This document shows positions 33,429 through 42,219 of a DNA stretch of 64,000 nt, one piece after another (position 1 is the stretch's first letter; every line of letters begins with the position of its first letter). The DNA is taken from the NCBI GenBank assembly GCA_002420145.1, contig DIHL01000041.1, forward strand, positions 1 to 64,000, read 5' to 3'. The notes under the pieces were generated by a model. The model was not told the DNA's origin. It saw only the letters and a program-made list of their open reading frames with translations, and made no database searches. The position numbers and the translations under genes are program-made. Source of the DNA: Bacteroidetes bacterium UBA5697 (GTDB taxonomy: Bacteria > Bacteroidota > Bacteroidia > B-17B0 > Aurantibacillaceae).

Positions 33429-33451
33429 GCCATTAAATACACTAAACTACC

Positions 33452-34903
33452 ATGAACGAAGCTATCAGAAAACTAGAACCCACAGCTATGTGGAATAACT
33501 TTGCCGATTTAAATGCAGTACCTCGTCCTTCAAAAAAAGAAGAAAAAGTAATTGCTTTTGCTAAAGCATTTGGAGAAAAATTAGGCTTACCAACACTTGT
33601 TGATGAAGTTGGGAATGTGATTATTAAAAAGCCTGCCACTAAAGGGATGGAGGACAGAGTAACTGTTGTGTTACAAAGTCACTTAGATATGGTGCACCAA
33701 AAAAATGCAGCTACTAATTTTGATTTTAATACTCAAGGTATCGAAATGTTTGTGGAAGGAGATTGGGTAAAAGCTAATGGAACAACTTTAGGAGCAGATA
33801 ATGGTATTGGCGTAGCTTCTATTATGGCTTTATTAGAATCTAAAGATATTCCTCATCCAGCTTTGGAAGCTTTATTTACGATAGATGAAGAAACTGGAAT
33901 GACAGGGGCTTTAGCATTAAAAGGTGGCTTGTTAGACGCAAGTATTATGTTGAATTTAGACACAGAAGATGATGATGAGTTAACGATTGGTTGTGCTGGT
34001 GGAGTAGATGTAACAGCTACAGGTAAATATGCAACAGAGTCTGCTAAAAACAAAAAAGCATTTAAAGTTACTGTTAAAGGTTTAACTGGCGGTCACTCTG
34101 GAATGGATATTCACCGTGGAAGAGGTAATGCGAATAAAATCATGAATCGCTTGTTATTAAACTTAAGCAAGGATTTGCAAATTGAAATAGCAAGTATTGA
34201 TGGCGGAAGTTTAAGAAATGCGATTCCTCGCGAATCAGTTTCTGTTATTACTGTTGCAGATGCTAACGCTTTGAAAAAACAAATTCAAGAATTTGAAAAA
34301 ATAGTAAAAGGCGAGTACTCTACAACTGATCCAAATTTGGTAGTAACTATCGAAGATACCGAAGCACCTACTCAGGTATTTAATAAAGAGTTTCAATATA
34401 AATTATTACGTAGTATCTATGCTTGTCCTTATGGTATTTATCGTATGAGTCCAGATATTGCAGGATTAGTGCAAACATCTAATAATGTGGCACGTGTGAT
34501 TGTGAAAGATGGAGCGTACCAAATTCAATGTTTAACTCGTAGCTCAGTTGATTCAGAAAAAATAGATTTACAATATGCTATTACATCTGCATTTGAATTA
34601 TTAGGAGCAGAAATTATGGCAACAGGTTCTTATCCAGGTTGGACACCAAAACCATCTGCACCTATTGTAAAATTAATGAGTGATTTATATAAAGAGAGAT
34701 ATAACTCAGATGCTAAAGTAAGTGCTTGTCACGCTGGTTTAGAGTGTGGTATTTTAGGTACAAATTATCCTGATATGCAAATGATTTCTTTTGGACCAAA
34801 TATCAAAGGAGCTCATTCGCCAGATGAAAGAGTTCAAATTAGTTCAGTACAAAAGTATTGGGGTTTTTTATTAGAAACTCTAGTAAGAATTCCTAAAAAA
34901 TAA
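33452..34903 (+). CDS. pepD: Aminoacyl-histidine dipeptidase (M20, PepD)
   Basis: 483 residues, normal for cytosolic PepD. M20 metal ligands are visible: SHLDMV (His77, Asp79), GADNG (Asp116) and DEETG (Glu146-147), with a further His near the C-terminus in the segment GAHSPDE. It is a zinc dipeptidase with broad specificity. The region FKVTVKGLTGGHSGMDIHRG marks the dimerisation lid insertion. No signal peptide. It ends before a hairpin terminator shared with a convergent gene. Confidence 0.95.
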   Translation: MNEAIRKLEPTAMWNNFADLNAVPRPSKKEEKVIAFAKAFGEKLGLPTLVDEVGNVIIKKPATKGMEDRVTVVLQSHLDMVHQKNAATNFDFNTQGIEMFVEGDWVKANGTTLGADNGIGVASIMALLESKDIPHPALEALFTIDEETGMTGALALKGGLLDASIMLNLDTEDDDELTIGCAGGVDVTATGKYATESAKNKKAFKVTVKGLTGGHSGMDIHRGRGNANKIMNRLLLNLSKDLQIEIASIDGGSLRNAIPRESVSVITVADANALKKQIQEFEKIVKGEYSTTDPNLVVTIEDTEAPTQVFNKEFQYKLLRSIYACPYGIYRMSPDIAGLVQTSNNVARVIVKDGAYQIQCLTRSSVDSEKIDLQYAITSAFELLGAEIMATGSYPGWTPKPSAPIVKLMSDLYKERYNSDAKVSACHAGLECGILGTNYPDMQMISFGPNIKGAHSPDERVQISSVQKYWGFLLETLVRIPKK

Positions 34904-34922
34904 GTTATTGAATTGTAAATAT

Positions 34923-34952
34923 AAAAGGACTATCAATGATAGTCCTTTTTTT
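34923..34952. terminator. Terminator, pepD / convergent gene
   Basis: AAAAGGACTA pairs with TAGTCCTTTT around TCAATGA, T tract on the + strand. Confidence 0.85.
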
Positions 34953-35658
34953 ACGCAACTAGGTTTTTATAAAGCAGTCTTTTAGCAATTGGCAAAAATG
35001 TTTCTTCGCTTGGTAAACTGGCATTTGCCTTAAATAAATATACTGCCGGGTTAGGCATTTGTGGATTCGTATCAATAATATCTAATTTAATTTTATCAAC
35101 GGTTTGAGATAAAGAAATACTATACGTACTGAAATAAGAACTATTTAATCCAAACACTTCTTGTTGTAGTAAATTTAATTTAGTTAGAGAGTAATTGTAT
35201 ACATGCACTTGTTTTGATTGAAATGGATATAACATAAAGTACCCTTCCTTTTTATAAATAGGTAATATGCCAATATGATCTGTTGAAATATGTTGTTCGG
35301 CAAAATCAAAAATTGTTTTACCTTTTTTTAATTCATCAATCAATAAGGGCTCGCTAAATGCTATTATTTGTTTCAACTCATCTAAAGAATCATCGTTAAT
35401 AGCATTTTCATATACAAGCGTGAGGTTTTTATAATCAATGCCTTTGATGTTCTTTTTAAAACTATTTTCTAGAGAGGAAGTGTTGTTTTTTATAGAAACT
35501 AAATTTTTATAGTGTGCAATTAATTCTGCGAAATCAGGATATAATTTTTGCTCATTAAAATGTTCCTTTACTTTTTGTAAATAACCTAACAATACATATT
35601 TTTTGTATTCAAAGTCAATCAGGTTTTCAGTTAGCCAGTTTTCAGATAATGTTCCCAT
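34951..35658 (-). CDS. Conserved hypothetical, no domain recognised
   Basis: 235 residues, no signal peptide or membrane helix. Sequence begins MGTLSENWLTENLIDFEYKK. It has a largely helical N-terminal half (LLGYLQKVKEHFNEQKLYPD) and a beta-rich C-terminal half. No catalytic motif stands out. It converges with pepD, whose terminator overlaps its stop. Confidence 0.75.
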   Translation of the reverse strand: MGTLSENWLTENLIDFEYKKYVLLGYLQKVKEHFNEQKLYPDFAELIAHYKNLVSIKNNTSSLENSFKKNIKGIDYKNLTLVYENAINDDSLDELKQIIAFSEPLLIDELKKGKTIFDFAEQHISTDHIGILPIYKKEGYFMLYPFQSKQVHVYNYSLTKLNLLQQEVFGLNSSYFSTYSISLSQTVDKIKLDIIDTNPQMPNPAVYLFKANASLPSEETFLPIAKRLLYKNLVA

Positions 35659-35704
35659 GGCTTTTTATACGATTGAAGTTTTATTTAAGTTTCATTGTTA
35701 ATTT

Positions 35705-35734
35705 TTTGCGTGTTTGTCTATTTTTTTACCTTTG
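35705..35734 (+). promoter_or_regulatory. Promoter with near-consensus -33/-7
   Basis: TTTG at 35705-35708, 18-nt spacer, TACCTTTG at 35727-35734, a good match to the Bacteroidota pair. It ends 4 nt before the ATG at 35739, implying a leaderless mRNA. Confidence 0.6.
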
Positions 35735-35738
35735 ATAT

Positions 35739-36158
35739 ATGGATATTACAAAAGTTCCCTTTAATCAATTATTAGGCATTTCAATAGCGAATGATAAAGA
35801 CTATTTATTACAGTTAGACGCTAAGAAAGAATATACCAATCATTTAGAAACAGTTCATGCGGCGGCCTTATTTGCTTTAGCGGAGGGTTCGGGTGCTCAA
35901 TTGTTATTGAAAGCATTTCCTGAAGAGCTGATTGAAAATGTGATTCCTGTTTTGAGAAAAGTAGATGTATCGTACAAAAAACCAGCACAAGGCATTATAA
36001 AATCTAAAGCAACATTAAAAGATAATACGATAGAGAATATTTCTCTAGAATTGCAAACTAAGAAAAGAGTATTGTTGACTACTATTGTTGAATTGTTTGA
36101 CGAACAAAAAGTGAAAGTATTTGTAGCAAATTTTGAGTGGTTTGTTGTATTAAAATAA
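35739..36158 (+). CDS. Hotdog-fold DUF4442-like thioesterase protein
   Basis: 139 residues. The pattern NHLETVHAAALFALAEGSG matches the central helix of hotdog-fold proteins of the PaaI/DUF4442 type, where the catalytic Glu or Asp lies; here His and Glu are available. The remaining sequence forms the expected antiparallel strands (IKSKATLKDN, VKVFVANFEWFV). Likely an acyl-CoA thioesterase or binding protein with unknown acyl substrate. Unusually, a consensus-like promoter sits 4 nt before the ATG. It converges with the next gene with 1 bp between them. Confidence 0.82.
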   Translation: MDITKVPFNQLLGISIANDKDYLLQLDAKKEYTNHLETVHAAALFALAEGSGAQLLLKAFPEELIENVIPVLRKVDVSYKKPAQGIIKSKATLKDNTIENISLELQTKKRVLLTTIVELFDEQKVKVFVANFEWFVVLK

Positions 36159-36159
36159 A

Positions 36160-36549
36160 TTAGAAATGTAACTTATCTAATTGAGTACACACTCTTTCTA
36201 ATAACATTGTAATTGTGCGTTTTACAACTTCTCTTTTGTTTTCGTGGTAATATGTCATTTCTTCTTCTGTAAATAAGCCAATGGTAATACCTGTAAATAA
36301 TTGCTTTAATTGCAAATTTCCTTTCACGATTTCGTGAATTCGTTCTGTTTTTTTATTGTCTGTTAAATTCTTGACAATAATCTTATTCTCGGCTAAATGT
36401 TGGTTAATTAAAGTCAATATCAAGTCGTTTTGAAATTTAAGAATAGGTCTTAATGTATTAGTTTGAAATGTTTCCAAATCAGTTGATTTAGAATTATCTA
36501 CATGTATCTCTGGACGTAAATTCTTAAGTTGTTCTGAGCGATTGTTCAT
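36160..36549 (-). CDS. Conserved hypothetical, small cytoplasmic
   Basis: 129 residues, largely helical and without signal peptide. Conserved-looking segments are RSEQLKNLRPEIHVDN, LRPILKFQNDLILTLINQ and GLFTEEEMTYYHENKREVVK. Similar Bacteroidota proteins are sometimes annotated as glyoxalase, but I see no metal-binding motif of the glyoxalase fold here. Function unknown. Confidence 0.7.
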   Translation of the reverse strand: MNNRSEQLKNLRPEIHVDNSKSTDLETFQTNTLRPILKFQNDLILTLINQHLAENKIIVKNLTDNKKTERIHEIVKGNLQLKQLFTGITIGLFTEEEMTYYHENKREVVKRTITMLLERVCTQLDKLHF

Positions 36550-36662
36550 TTTACTAAGATATTGATTATAAATGAAGAAACTATTTAAATTTTTAGTGCT
36601 ATTCGGTTAATATCCAGTGCATATAATTATTGAAATTACTAGTCTGGCTTTTATAATAAGTT

Positions 36663-36670
36663 TACTTTTA
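36663..36670 (+). promoter_or_regulatory. Possible -7 box, very close to start
   Basis: TACTTTTA ends 4 nt before the ATG at 36675. No clear -33; weak. Confidence 0.25.
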
Positions 36671-36674
36671 CTGC

Positions 36675-37268
36675 ATGGTTTTTGAGCAATTAAAACAAAA
36701 AAAGTATCCTGCCAATTCTGTATTCGATACAATTTATCCTAAGTTATATCAAGAGCATTCGGCCCGTCATTTTACTCCCGTAAATATTGCTATTAAAGCT
36801 GCTAAACTATTAGTGGATAAGCCAACCGATAAAATATTAGATGTAGGATCTGGAGTTGGAAAGTTTTGCTGCATTGGCTCTGCAGTTACGGAGGCACATT
36901 TTTATGGTGTTGAAAAAAGAAAGACCTTAACCAATCTTTCTAATAAAATTAAACGAAACTATAAGTTAAAAAACGCACATTTTATTAATAAGGATTTCAC
37001 GAGTTTAGATTTTAAAAAATTTGATGGCATCTATTTTTTCAATTCATTTCATGAACAATTAGATGAAACCTGTGTGTTGGATGAAACATCAAAAGTGTCT
37101 TTGAAAGAATATAAAAAATACCATGAAGATTTGATGATGAAATTAAATGAATGTAAATCTGGAACCAGATTGGTAACATATTATACTTTTAAAAACAAAA
37201 TTCCTTCTACTTATCAATTTATTGATAAAAATGAAACAGGTTTATTAAAGTTTTATATTAAAAAATAA
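36675..37268 (+). CDS. Class I SAM-dependent methyltransferase
   Basis: 197 residues. The SAM motif is ILDVGSGVGKFC and the second strand/acidic residue is FYGVEKRK. A later FDGIYFFNSFHEQLDE fits motif IV. Short length and lack of extra domains are typical of small-molecule or protein methyltransferases. It is followed after 5 bp by the COQ7-like gene and is probably cotranscribed with it, so the two may act on the same substrate. This is inferred from the gene arrangement only. Confidence 0.85.
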   Translation: MVFEQLKQKKYPANSVFDTIYPKLYQEHSARHFTPVNIAIKAAKLLVDKPTDKILDVGSGVGKFCCIGSAVTEAHFYGVEKRKTLTNLSNKIKRNYKLKNAHFINKDFTSLDFKKFDGIYFFNSFHEQLDETCVLDETSKVSLKEYKKYHEDLMMKLNECKSGTRLVTYYTFKNKIPSTYQFIDKNETGLLKFYIKK

Positions 37269-37273
37269 ATACT

Positions 37274-37837
37274 ATGCAACTCCATCATCCGCAGTTAGTT
37301 GATTTGATTAAAAAAGCATATTCAGCTGAAAAAGCGGCTGCATTCGCCTATATTGGTCATGCCGCTTCTGTTAAAGATAAAGAAGAGAAAGCAGCTATTA
37401 AACAAATAGAAATTGATGAGTGGAACCATAGGGCAGAAGTGCTTCAAATTATGAAACACTATCATATTCAGGTTTCAAAATGGTATGAAATTAAATTTCA
37501 TGTAATTGGTAAAATTATTTCGGGTAGCTGTTTTGTGATAGGTTGGTTTATGCCATTTTACTTTGCCGGAAGATTAGAAAGCGGTAATGTGTGCGAATAT
37601 TTTAGAATGAAACAATATTTTAACTCGTTGGGAATTACAGAACATGATGTTGTTTTATACGAAATGGGAATTAAAGAAAAGGAGCATGAAGTATATTTTT
37701 TAAGCAAAATAAAAGATAGCAAACTATTACCTTTTTTTGAAAAACTATTTTTCTGGGGTGAAAGTAGTTTTAATAATATTGATTTAGATAAAAAATATCC
37801 TGTTGAACAGTCTGATATTTACTGTAAACACAAGTAG
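37274..37837 (+). CDS. COQ7-like ferritin-fold di-iron protein
   Basis: 187 residues. The ligand pattern of COQ7/ferritin-like di-iron proteins is visible: Glu19, Glu49-x-x-His52 (EWNH), Glu108 region, and Glu135-x-x-His138 (EKEH). A hydrophobic stretch (FHVIGKIISGSCFVIGWFMP) between the two halves resembles the membrane-associated helix of COQ7. In most organisms COQ7 hydroxylates demethoxyubiquinone, but Bacteroidota generally use menaquinone, so a different substrate is likely. It is 5 bp after a methyltransferase. Confidence 0.82.
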   Translation: MQLHHPQLVDLIKKAYSAEKAAAFAYIGHAASVKDKEEKAAIKQIEIDEWNHRAEVLQIMKHYHIQVSKWYEIKFHVIGKIISGSCFVIGWFMPFYFAGRLESGNVCEYFRMKQYFNSLGITEHDVVLYEMGIKEKEHEVYFLSKIKDSKLLPFFEKLFFWGESSFNNIDLDKKYPVEQSDIYCKHK

Positions 37838-38168
37838 TTTTAGTTGTTTTATGTAATAAACAAAACTCAGTTCATAAAGTTTTTTATAAAAACCGAACCT
37901 TATTTGTTTTCTGGCGTACAATAAGTCAGAACTAAAACAAAACTTACTCGAAACCCAATGAACTTAACACAATCAAAGGGCTGGTAAAACAAAGAAGTAT
38001 TTTAGAGTACTCGAAACTAGAACAAATGTTAGCTCTAACATTTGTTAGCCAATCAAACTAAAAATTAGCAATTAAATCATATTGCCTTCAGGGGCATCAC
38101 ATAATAACTCTGCCTATAAATTAAAATAATTCACATGAAGAATATAAACCTATTAAAAACATTGTCCT
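37838..38168. other. 331-bp gene-free leader before coiled-coil gene
   Basis: No convincing ORF. It contains a 12-bp inverted repeat at 38021-38046 and a repeated ACTCGAAAC motif (about 37947 and 38010). It probably holds the promoter and leader of the secreted coiled-coil gene. Confidence 0.6.
38021..38046. promoter_or_regulatory. 12-bp perfect inverted repeat
   Basis: AACAAATGTTAG and CTAACATTTGTT flank CT, 122 bp before the ATG at 38169. It could be an operator or a strong mRNA hairpin. Confidence 0.6.
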
Positions 38169-39308
38169 ATGAAAACTTTAACCTACCTAACAACATTGTT
38201 GGCTCTTACCATTCAGGTAATGGTAAACGGCCAAACACAAGGCAACCAAGTTCGTAAAATCAGAGTAGATATTATGGGAGCTAAAACTCCTGTTACAATG
38301 AAATACACGAACAGTAACATCACGCTAACAATAGAAGAATATAAACAATTGTTAGAACAAGCCAATCAATTAAAAATTGGCGCGCAAAAATTAAGAGAAG
38401 AGGCTGAGTTAACAGAACAAAATTACTATACAAAACAAATCGAAGCCTCTCAGTTATCTGCACAAATATCCTTTCAAAAATTCCAAGAAAATAAAAAAAC
38501 TATTCTTGTTTTTTATACTCAAACACCCAAAACAAATAACATTTATACTCAAGTAACTTTGGTTGATAATGAATCTGAACGATTGATGAAATTAGCTAAA
38601 GAAATTAGAGAAGAAGCGGCCGCTCAAATTAGTCTTCAAGCTAAGGTTGGAAGCATGAGTAATGCCGAAGAAAAAGAAACTTTAGCGCTTAATAAACAAG
38701 CAGAAGTATTAGCAATCATCGAAAAATATCTATCAGATTCTAAAGAGGAAAAAATAGAAGAACGCGTTGCTTTGAAAGTTGAATTAAAAAGTAATATTCA
38801 ATCAGAAGTAATGGTTGAAAAATCAGAACAATTAATGGAATCATTGTTTGATGCATTAACACAAGCTGATAATATGAGAACCACAGCTCAATCATTAAGA
38901 GAAACAGCATTAACTGCTTCTTTAAATGAAAAAAATATTTTAATCAATGAAGCTATTAGTTTAGAAAAAGAGTATATCGCGAAAAGAGTAGAGATTTCTA
39001 ATTTAAAATCAGCCTTAACTTACGATAAGTTTAATCAAAACCGATTGATGCTAATTGAATTGATGTCTAAATTAAAAGATAATACCGATATCGTTAATTA
39101 TGTCAATCAATTAAATCAAGAGGCAGAGCGATTAATGAAAATTGGAAAAGAAATGAGAGAAGAAGCGAATGCGCAATTATCGTATTCAGCAAAATATGGC
39201 TCCATGAGTAATGCCGAAGAAACTGAACTTTTTGCAATTGGTAAGCAAACAGAATCGATACAATTTATAGAAAAAAATAATTCATCAATAGTTATAGCAA
39301 GTAGGTAG
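38169..39308 (+). CDS. Secreted coiled-coil protein, two repeats
   Basis: 379 residues with a signal peptide (MKTLTYLTTLLALTIQVMVNGQ). Two related units of about 130-150 residues cover residues 56-188 and 222-372. Their aligned ends are NESERLMKLAKEIREEAAAQ...GSMSNAEE in unit 1 and NQEAERLMKIGKEMREEANA...GSMSNAEE in unit 2. Both are rich in Glu, Lys, Gln and Ala and should form long helices. The protein is periplasmic or surface-located. Function unknown; the duplication implies a structural or binding role. Confidence 0.8.
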   Translation: MKTLTYLTTLLALTIQVMVNGQTQGNQVRKIRVDIMGAKTPVTMKYTNSNITLTIEEYKQLLEQANQLKIGAQKLREEAELTEQNYYTKQIEASQLSAQISFQKFQENKKTILVFYTQTPKTNNIYTQVTLVDNESERLMKLAKEIREEAAAQISLQAKVGSMSNAEEKETLALNKQAEVLAIIEKYLSDSKEEKIEERVALKVELKSNIQSEVMVEKSEQLMESLFDALTQADNMRTTAQSLRETALTASLNEKNILINEAISLEKEYIAKRVEISNLKSALTYDKFNQNRLMLIELMSKLKDNTDIVNYVNQLNQEAERLMKIGKEMREEANAQLSYSAKYGSMSNAEETELFAIGKQTESIQFIEKNNSSIVIASR

Positions 39309-39328
39309 GACAAGCTATAATTTAATAG

Positions 39329-39358
39329 AAAAACCTCTGTAGAACGCAGAGGTTTTTT
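39329..39358. terminator. Terminator after coiled-coil gene
   Basis: AAAAACCTCTG pairs with CAGAGGTTTTTT around TAGAACG. Confidence 0.9.
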
Positions 39359-39384
39359 ATTTGTATAAAATGCTATCAAATCAC

Positions 39385-39392
39385 TATCTTTA
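39385..39392 (+). promoter_or_regulatory. Possible -7 box of radical SAM gene
   Basis: TATCTTTA, 6 nt before the ATG at 39399, hence a very short leader. The same octamer lies before the genes at 42971 and 58177. Confidence 0.3.
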
Positions 39393-39398
39393 TAGCCC

Positions 39399-41042
39399 AT
39401 GAAAATTCTTTTAACCACACTAAATGCTAAGTACATTCACACGAATTTAGCCATTCGCTTGTTGTATGAGCTAAATCATGAGCAATATAAAGGGCTTGAG
39501 TGGAAAGAATTTAATATAAAAGAAGATAAAGACGAAGTAGCAGAACATTGTGCGAATTTTGATGTGGTTGCTTTCAGTTGTTATATCTGGAATATTACTC
39601 AAACATTAGCTGTTTGCGAAAAAATTAAGGCAATTCATCCAAATACTAAAATTTTATTAGGCGGACCAGAAGTAAGTTATGAATACGAAGATATCATTGC
39701 GCTAAACTATGTGGATTATATCATTGTTGGAGAAGGGGAAATTGCTTTTAAAGAGTTCTTAGATTTTTATCCAAATCCTGAATTAGTATCGAGTTTAGTT
39801 TGGAAAAATGGAACAGAGGTGAAGACCAATAAAATGGCTCCGATGTTTGATTTAAAAAACTTTGAAAATAGTATGCCTTACCGATTTGATAAGCCAGAAG
39901 ATTTAATCAATAAGGTATTGTACATCGAAACTTCGCGTGGTTGTCCTTACAAATGCGAATTTTGTTTAGCGAGTTTGGATAATAAAGTGCGTTATTTGCC
40001 AAATCAAACGATTAAAAACACCTTGTTGTATATGATGCAACATGGTAAAGTGATAAAATTTTTAGATAGAACTTTTAATATCAAAAAAGATTTTACACTT
40101 GATATTTTTCAATTTATTTTAGATAACTATCGTCCTGAAAACGTATTTCAGTTTGAAATCACGGCAGATATTTTGCATCCAGATATCATTCAGTTTATTC
40201 ATGATAAGGTTCCTGATAATTTATTCCGTTTTGAAATAGGAATTCAAACAGTGAATCAAAAAGCTAACTTAGAAGTTAAACGTAAACAAAGCTTTGAGAA
40301 AACAACTAGTATCATCAAGCAATTAGATTATAAAGTAGAAATGCACTTAGATTTAATTGTTGGAATGGCTTTGGATTATTGGGAAGATATTAAATACAGT
40401 ATTGAAGAAGTGTTTAAGTTATTTGCTCCCGAAATGCAGTTGGGATTTTTAAAATTTTTAAAAGGCACACCAGTTCGTCAAAAATACCAGGAACATGGAT
40501 TTGTATTTGATCCTAATCCACCGTATCAAATCATCGAGAGTAATTACTTATCAAAAGAACAATTACATCAAATTGTAGAATTAGAACATGCTTTAGAGAT
40601 TTATTGGAATGGAAAAAAAGCAATTCATACTTTAAAATACGTTACTAAACACTATAGTATTTTTGAATTTTTACTAGGTTTAGGCCATTATTTTGGAACT
40701 CAAAAAGATTTTCATAAGTACTCTTTAACGGATGTGTTTGAAATTATAACCTCTTATTCAAAAGCTGCTTATCCAAACGATACTGTTTTACAGCAGTTAA
40801 TAGCGGTTGATTATTATTTACATTTTAAAGTAAAACCTAAGAGCTTATTTTTAGAAGAAATTGATTTTACAGTAAAAAATAAATTGATTGATGAGTTAAA
40901 ATTAAATCATCATAAATACCGTTATGTGGTATTGCCTTTAGATTTTGATTTTAAAGCGTTTTCTCAAGAGCAAACCATCATTAATGAATCTAAAAATGTC
41001 ATTATTCAATACAATGGCACTGAAAAAGCCATAGTGGTTTAA
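39399..41042 (+). CDS. B12-binding-domain radical SAM protein (DUF4080)
   Basis: 547 residues. An N-terminal B12-binding-like Rossmann domain (residues 1-130, ILLTTLNAKYIHTN; KILLGGPEVSYE) precedes the radical SAM domain, whose 4Fe-4S motif CPYKCEFC has Cys182, Cys186 and Cys189. A C-terminal DUF4080-like region closes the protein. These proteins use SAM cleavage to start radical chemistry; the substrate is unknown. A short leader and a second radical SAM gene follow. Confidence 0.92.
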   Translation: MKILLTTLNAKYIHTNLAIRLLYELNHEQYKGLEWKEFNIKEDKDEVAEHCANFDVVAFSCYIWNITQTLAVCEKIKAIHPNTKILLGGPEVSYEYEDIIALNYVDYIIVGEGEIAFKEFLDFYPNPELVSSLVWKNGTEVKTNKMAPMFDLKNFENSMPYRFDKPEDLINKVLYIETSRGCPYKCEFCLASLDNKVRYLPNQTIKNTLLYMMQHGKVIKFLDRTFNIKKDFTLDIFQFILDNYRPENVFQFEITADILHPDIIQFIHDKVPDNLFRFEIGIQTVNQKANLEVKRKQSFEKTTSIIKQLDYKVEMHLDLIVGMALDYWEDIKYSIEEVFKLFAPEMQLGFLKFLKGTPVRQKYQEHGFVFDPNPPYQIIESNYLSKEQLHQIVELEHALEIYWNGKKAIHTLKYVTKHYSIFEFLLGLGHYFGTQKDFHKYSLTDVFEIITSYSKAAYPNDTVLQQLIAVDYYLHFKVKPKSLFLEEIDFTVKNKLIDELKLNHHKYRYVVLPLDFDFKAFSQEQTIINESKNVIIQYNGTEKAIVV

Positions 41043-41075
41043 CTTATTTGTCTTCAAAAGTCTTCCGTTAATTAA

Positions 41076-41096
41076 ATTGCTACAATTTGTAGCAAT
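41076..41096. promoter_or_regulatory. 21-bp palindrome upstream of radical SAM gene
   Basis: ATTGCTACAA and TTGTAGCAAT around one T, ending 45 bp before the ATG at 41142. It could be an operator or the terminator of the upstream gene; no T tract follows. Confidence 0.6.
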
Positions 41097-41141
41097 CAAT
41101 TGCTATCGAATAGGCGTAACTTTATCCTAAGTTTTAGAGTT

Positions 41142-42212
41142 ATGGAAAATATGATTGTTAATTATTTCAAGGGAAGAGGAGCGCAATTTAATCCTCCTAG
41201 TAAATTTGAGCAAAAACAATATGTTCAAGACCATGTGGAAGGCTTAGACGAAGAGTTTCTGCAAAAAGAAAAAACAGAAATTATTTATACCTATCCTAAA
41301 ACTATTATTAATAAGGTAGAGAGTACTGATATTGGTCTAGCTTATTCTTTAAATCCTTACCAAGGTTGTGAGCACGGCTGTATTTATTGTTACGCTCGTA
41401 ATTCCCATGAATTTTGGGGCTATAGCGCAGGATTAGATTTTGAAAGAAAAATCATCGTTAAAAAAAATACGGTTGAATTATTAGAAAAAGCCTTTAGTCA
41501 AAAAAGCTGGAAACCAAAACCTATTATGCTTTCCGGAAACACGGATTGTTATCAGCCAATAGAGCGTGAAATGGAATTAACTCGTAATATTTTAAAAACC
41601 TGTTTAAAATATAAACATCCAGTTTCTATTATTACCAAAAACTCATTAATTACTAGAGATATTGATGTATTAACTGAATTAGCCGAGCATAATTTGGTAC
41701 ATGTTATGATTTCGATTACTGGAACAGATGAAAAAGTCCGTCAGTTATTAGAGCCAAGAACTGCTACTTACAAAAACAGAATGATGGTTTTAGAAACTTT
41801 ATCAAAGCATGGTATTCCGTGTGGTGTGATGGTGGCACCTATTATTCCTGGAATTAATAATCATGAAGTATCTAATGTGATTGAACAAGCAGCTGCTGCT
41901 GGCGCTACAACAGCAGGCATTACAATAGTGAGATTAAACGGTTCTGTGGAACATATTTTTAAAGATTGGTTAGTGAAAAATTTTCCTGATAGAGTAGATA
42001 AAGTATGGAATCAAATTATGGAATGTCATGGCGGCAAGGTGAGTGATACTAGAAAAAGCGTGAGAATGAAAGGAGAAGGGAAAATAGCAGAATCTATCAT
42101 GCAATTATTTAAATTATCTAGAGAACGATTTATGCCTGTGGAGTCAAAGTTTGTATTTAATACAGAAAGTTTTAATTATAAAGCGGGTGATAATCAATTG
42201 AGTTTGTTTTAA
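41142..42212 (+). CDS. PA0069-family radical SAM protein
   Basis: 356 residues from the ATG at 41142; a TTG at 41100 extends the frame but has no support. The start MENMIVNYFKGRGAQFNPPS matches the family. The motif CEHGCIYCY has Cys76, Cys80 and Cys83 for the 4Fe-4S cluster. The family resembles spore photoproduct lyase and is widespread; a repair or RNA/DNA role has been proposed but not proven. It follows another radical SAM gene and precedes the GxxExxY element. Confidence 0.93.
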   Translation: MENMIVNYFKGRGAQFNPPSKFEQKQYVQDHVEGLDEEFLQKEKTEIIYTYPKTIINKVESTDIGLAYSLNPYQGCEHGCIYCYARNSHEFWGYSAGLDFERKIIVKKNTVELLEKAFSQKSWKPKPIMLSGNTDCYQPIEREMELTRNILKTCLKYKHPVSIITKNSLITRDIDVLTELAEHNLVHVMISITGTDEKVRQLLEPRTATYKNRMMVLETLSKHGIPCGVMVAPIIPGINNHEVSNVIEQAAAAGATTAGITIVRLNGSVEHIFKDWLVKNFPDRVDKVWNQIMECHGGKVSDTRKSVRMKGEGKIAESIMQLFKLSRERFMPVESKFVFNTESFNYKAGDNQLSLF

Positions 42213-42219
42213 TAGAACG

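Noticed and set aside
41100..41141. TTG start for the PA0069-like gene
   Set aside because: The extension is not supported, and the ATG at 41142 matches the family N-terminus.
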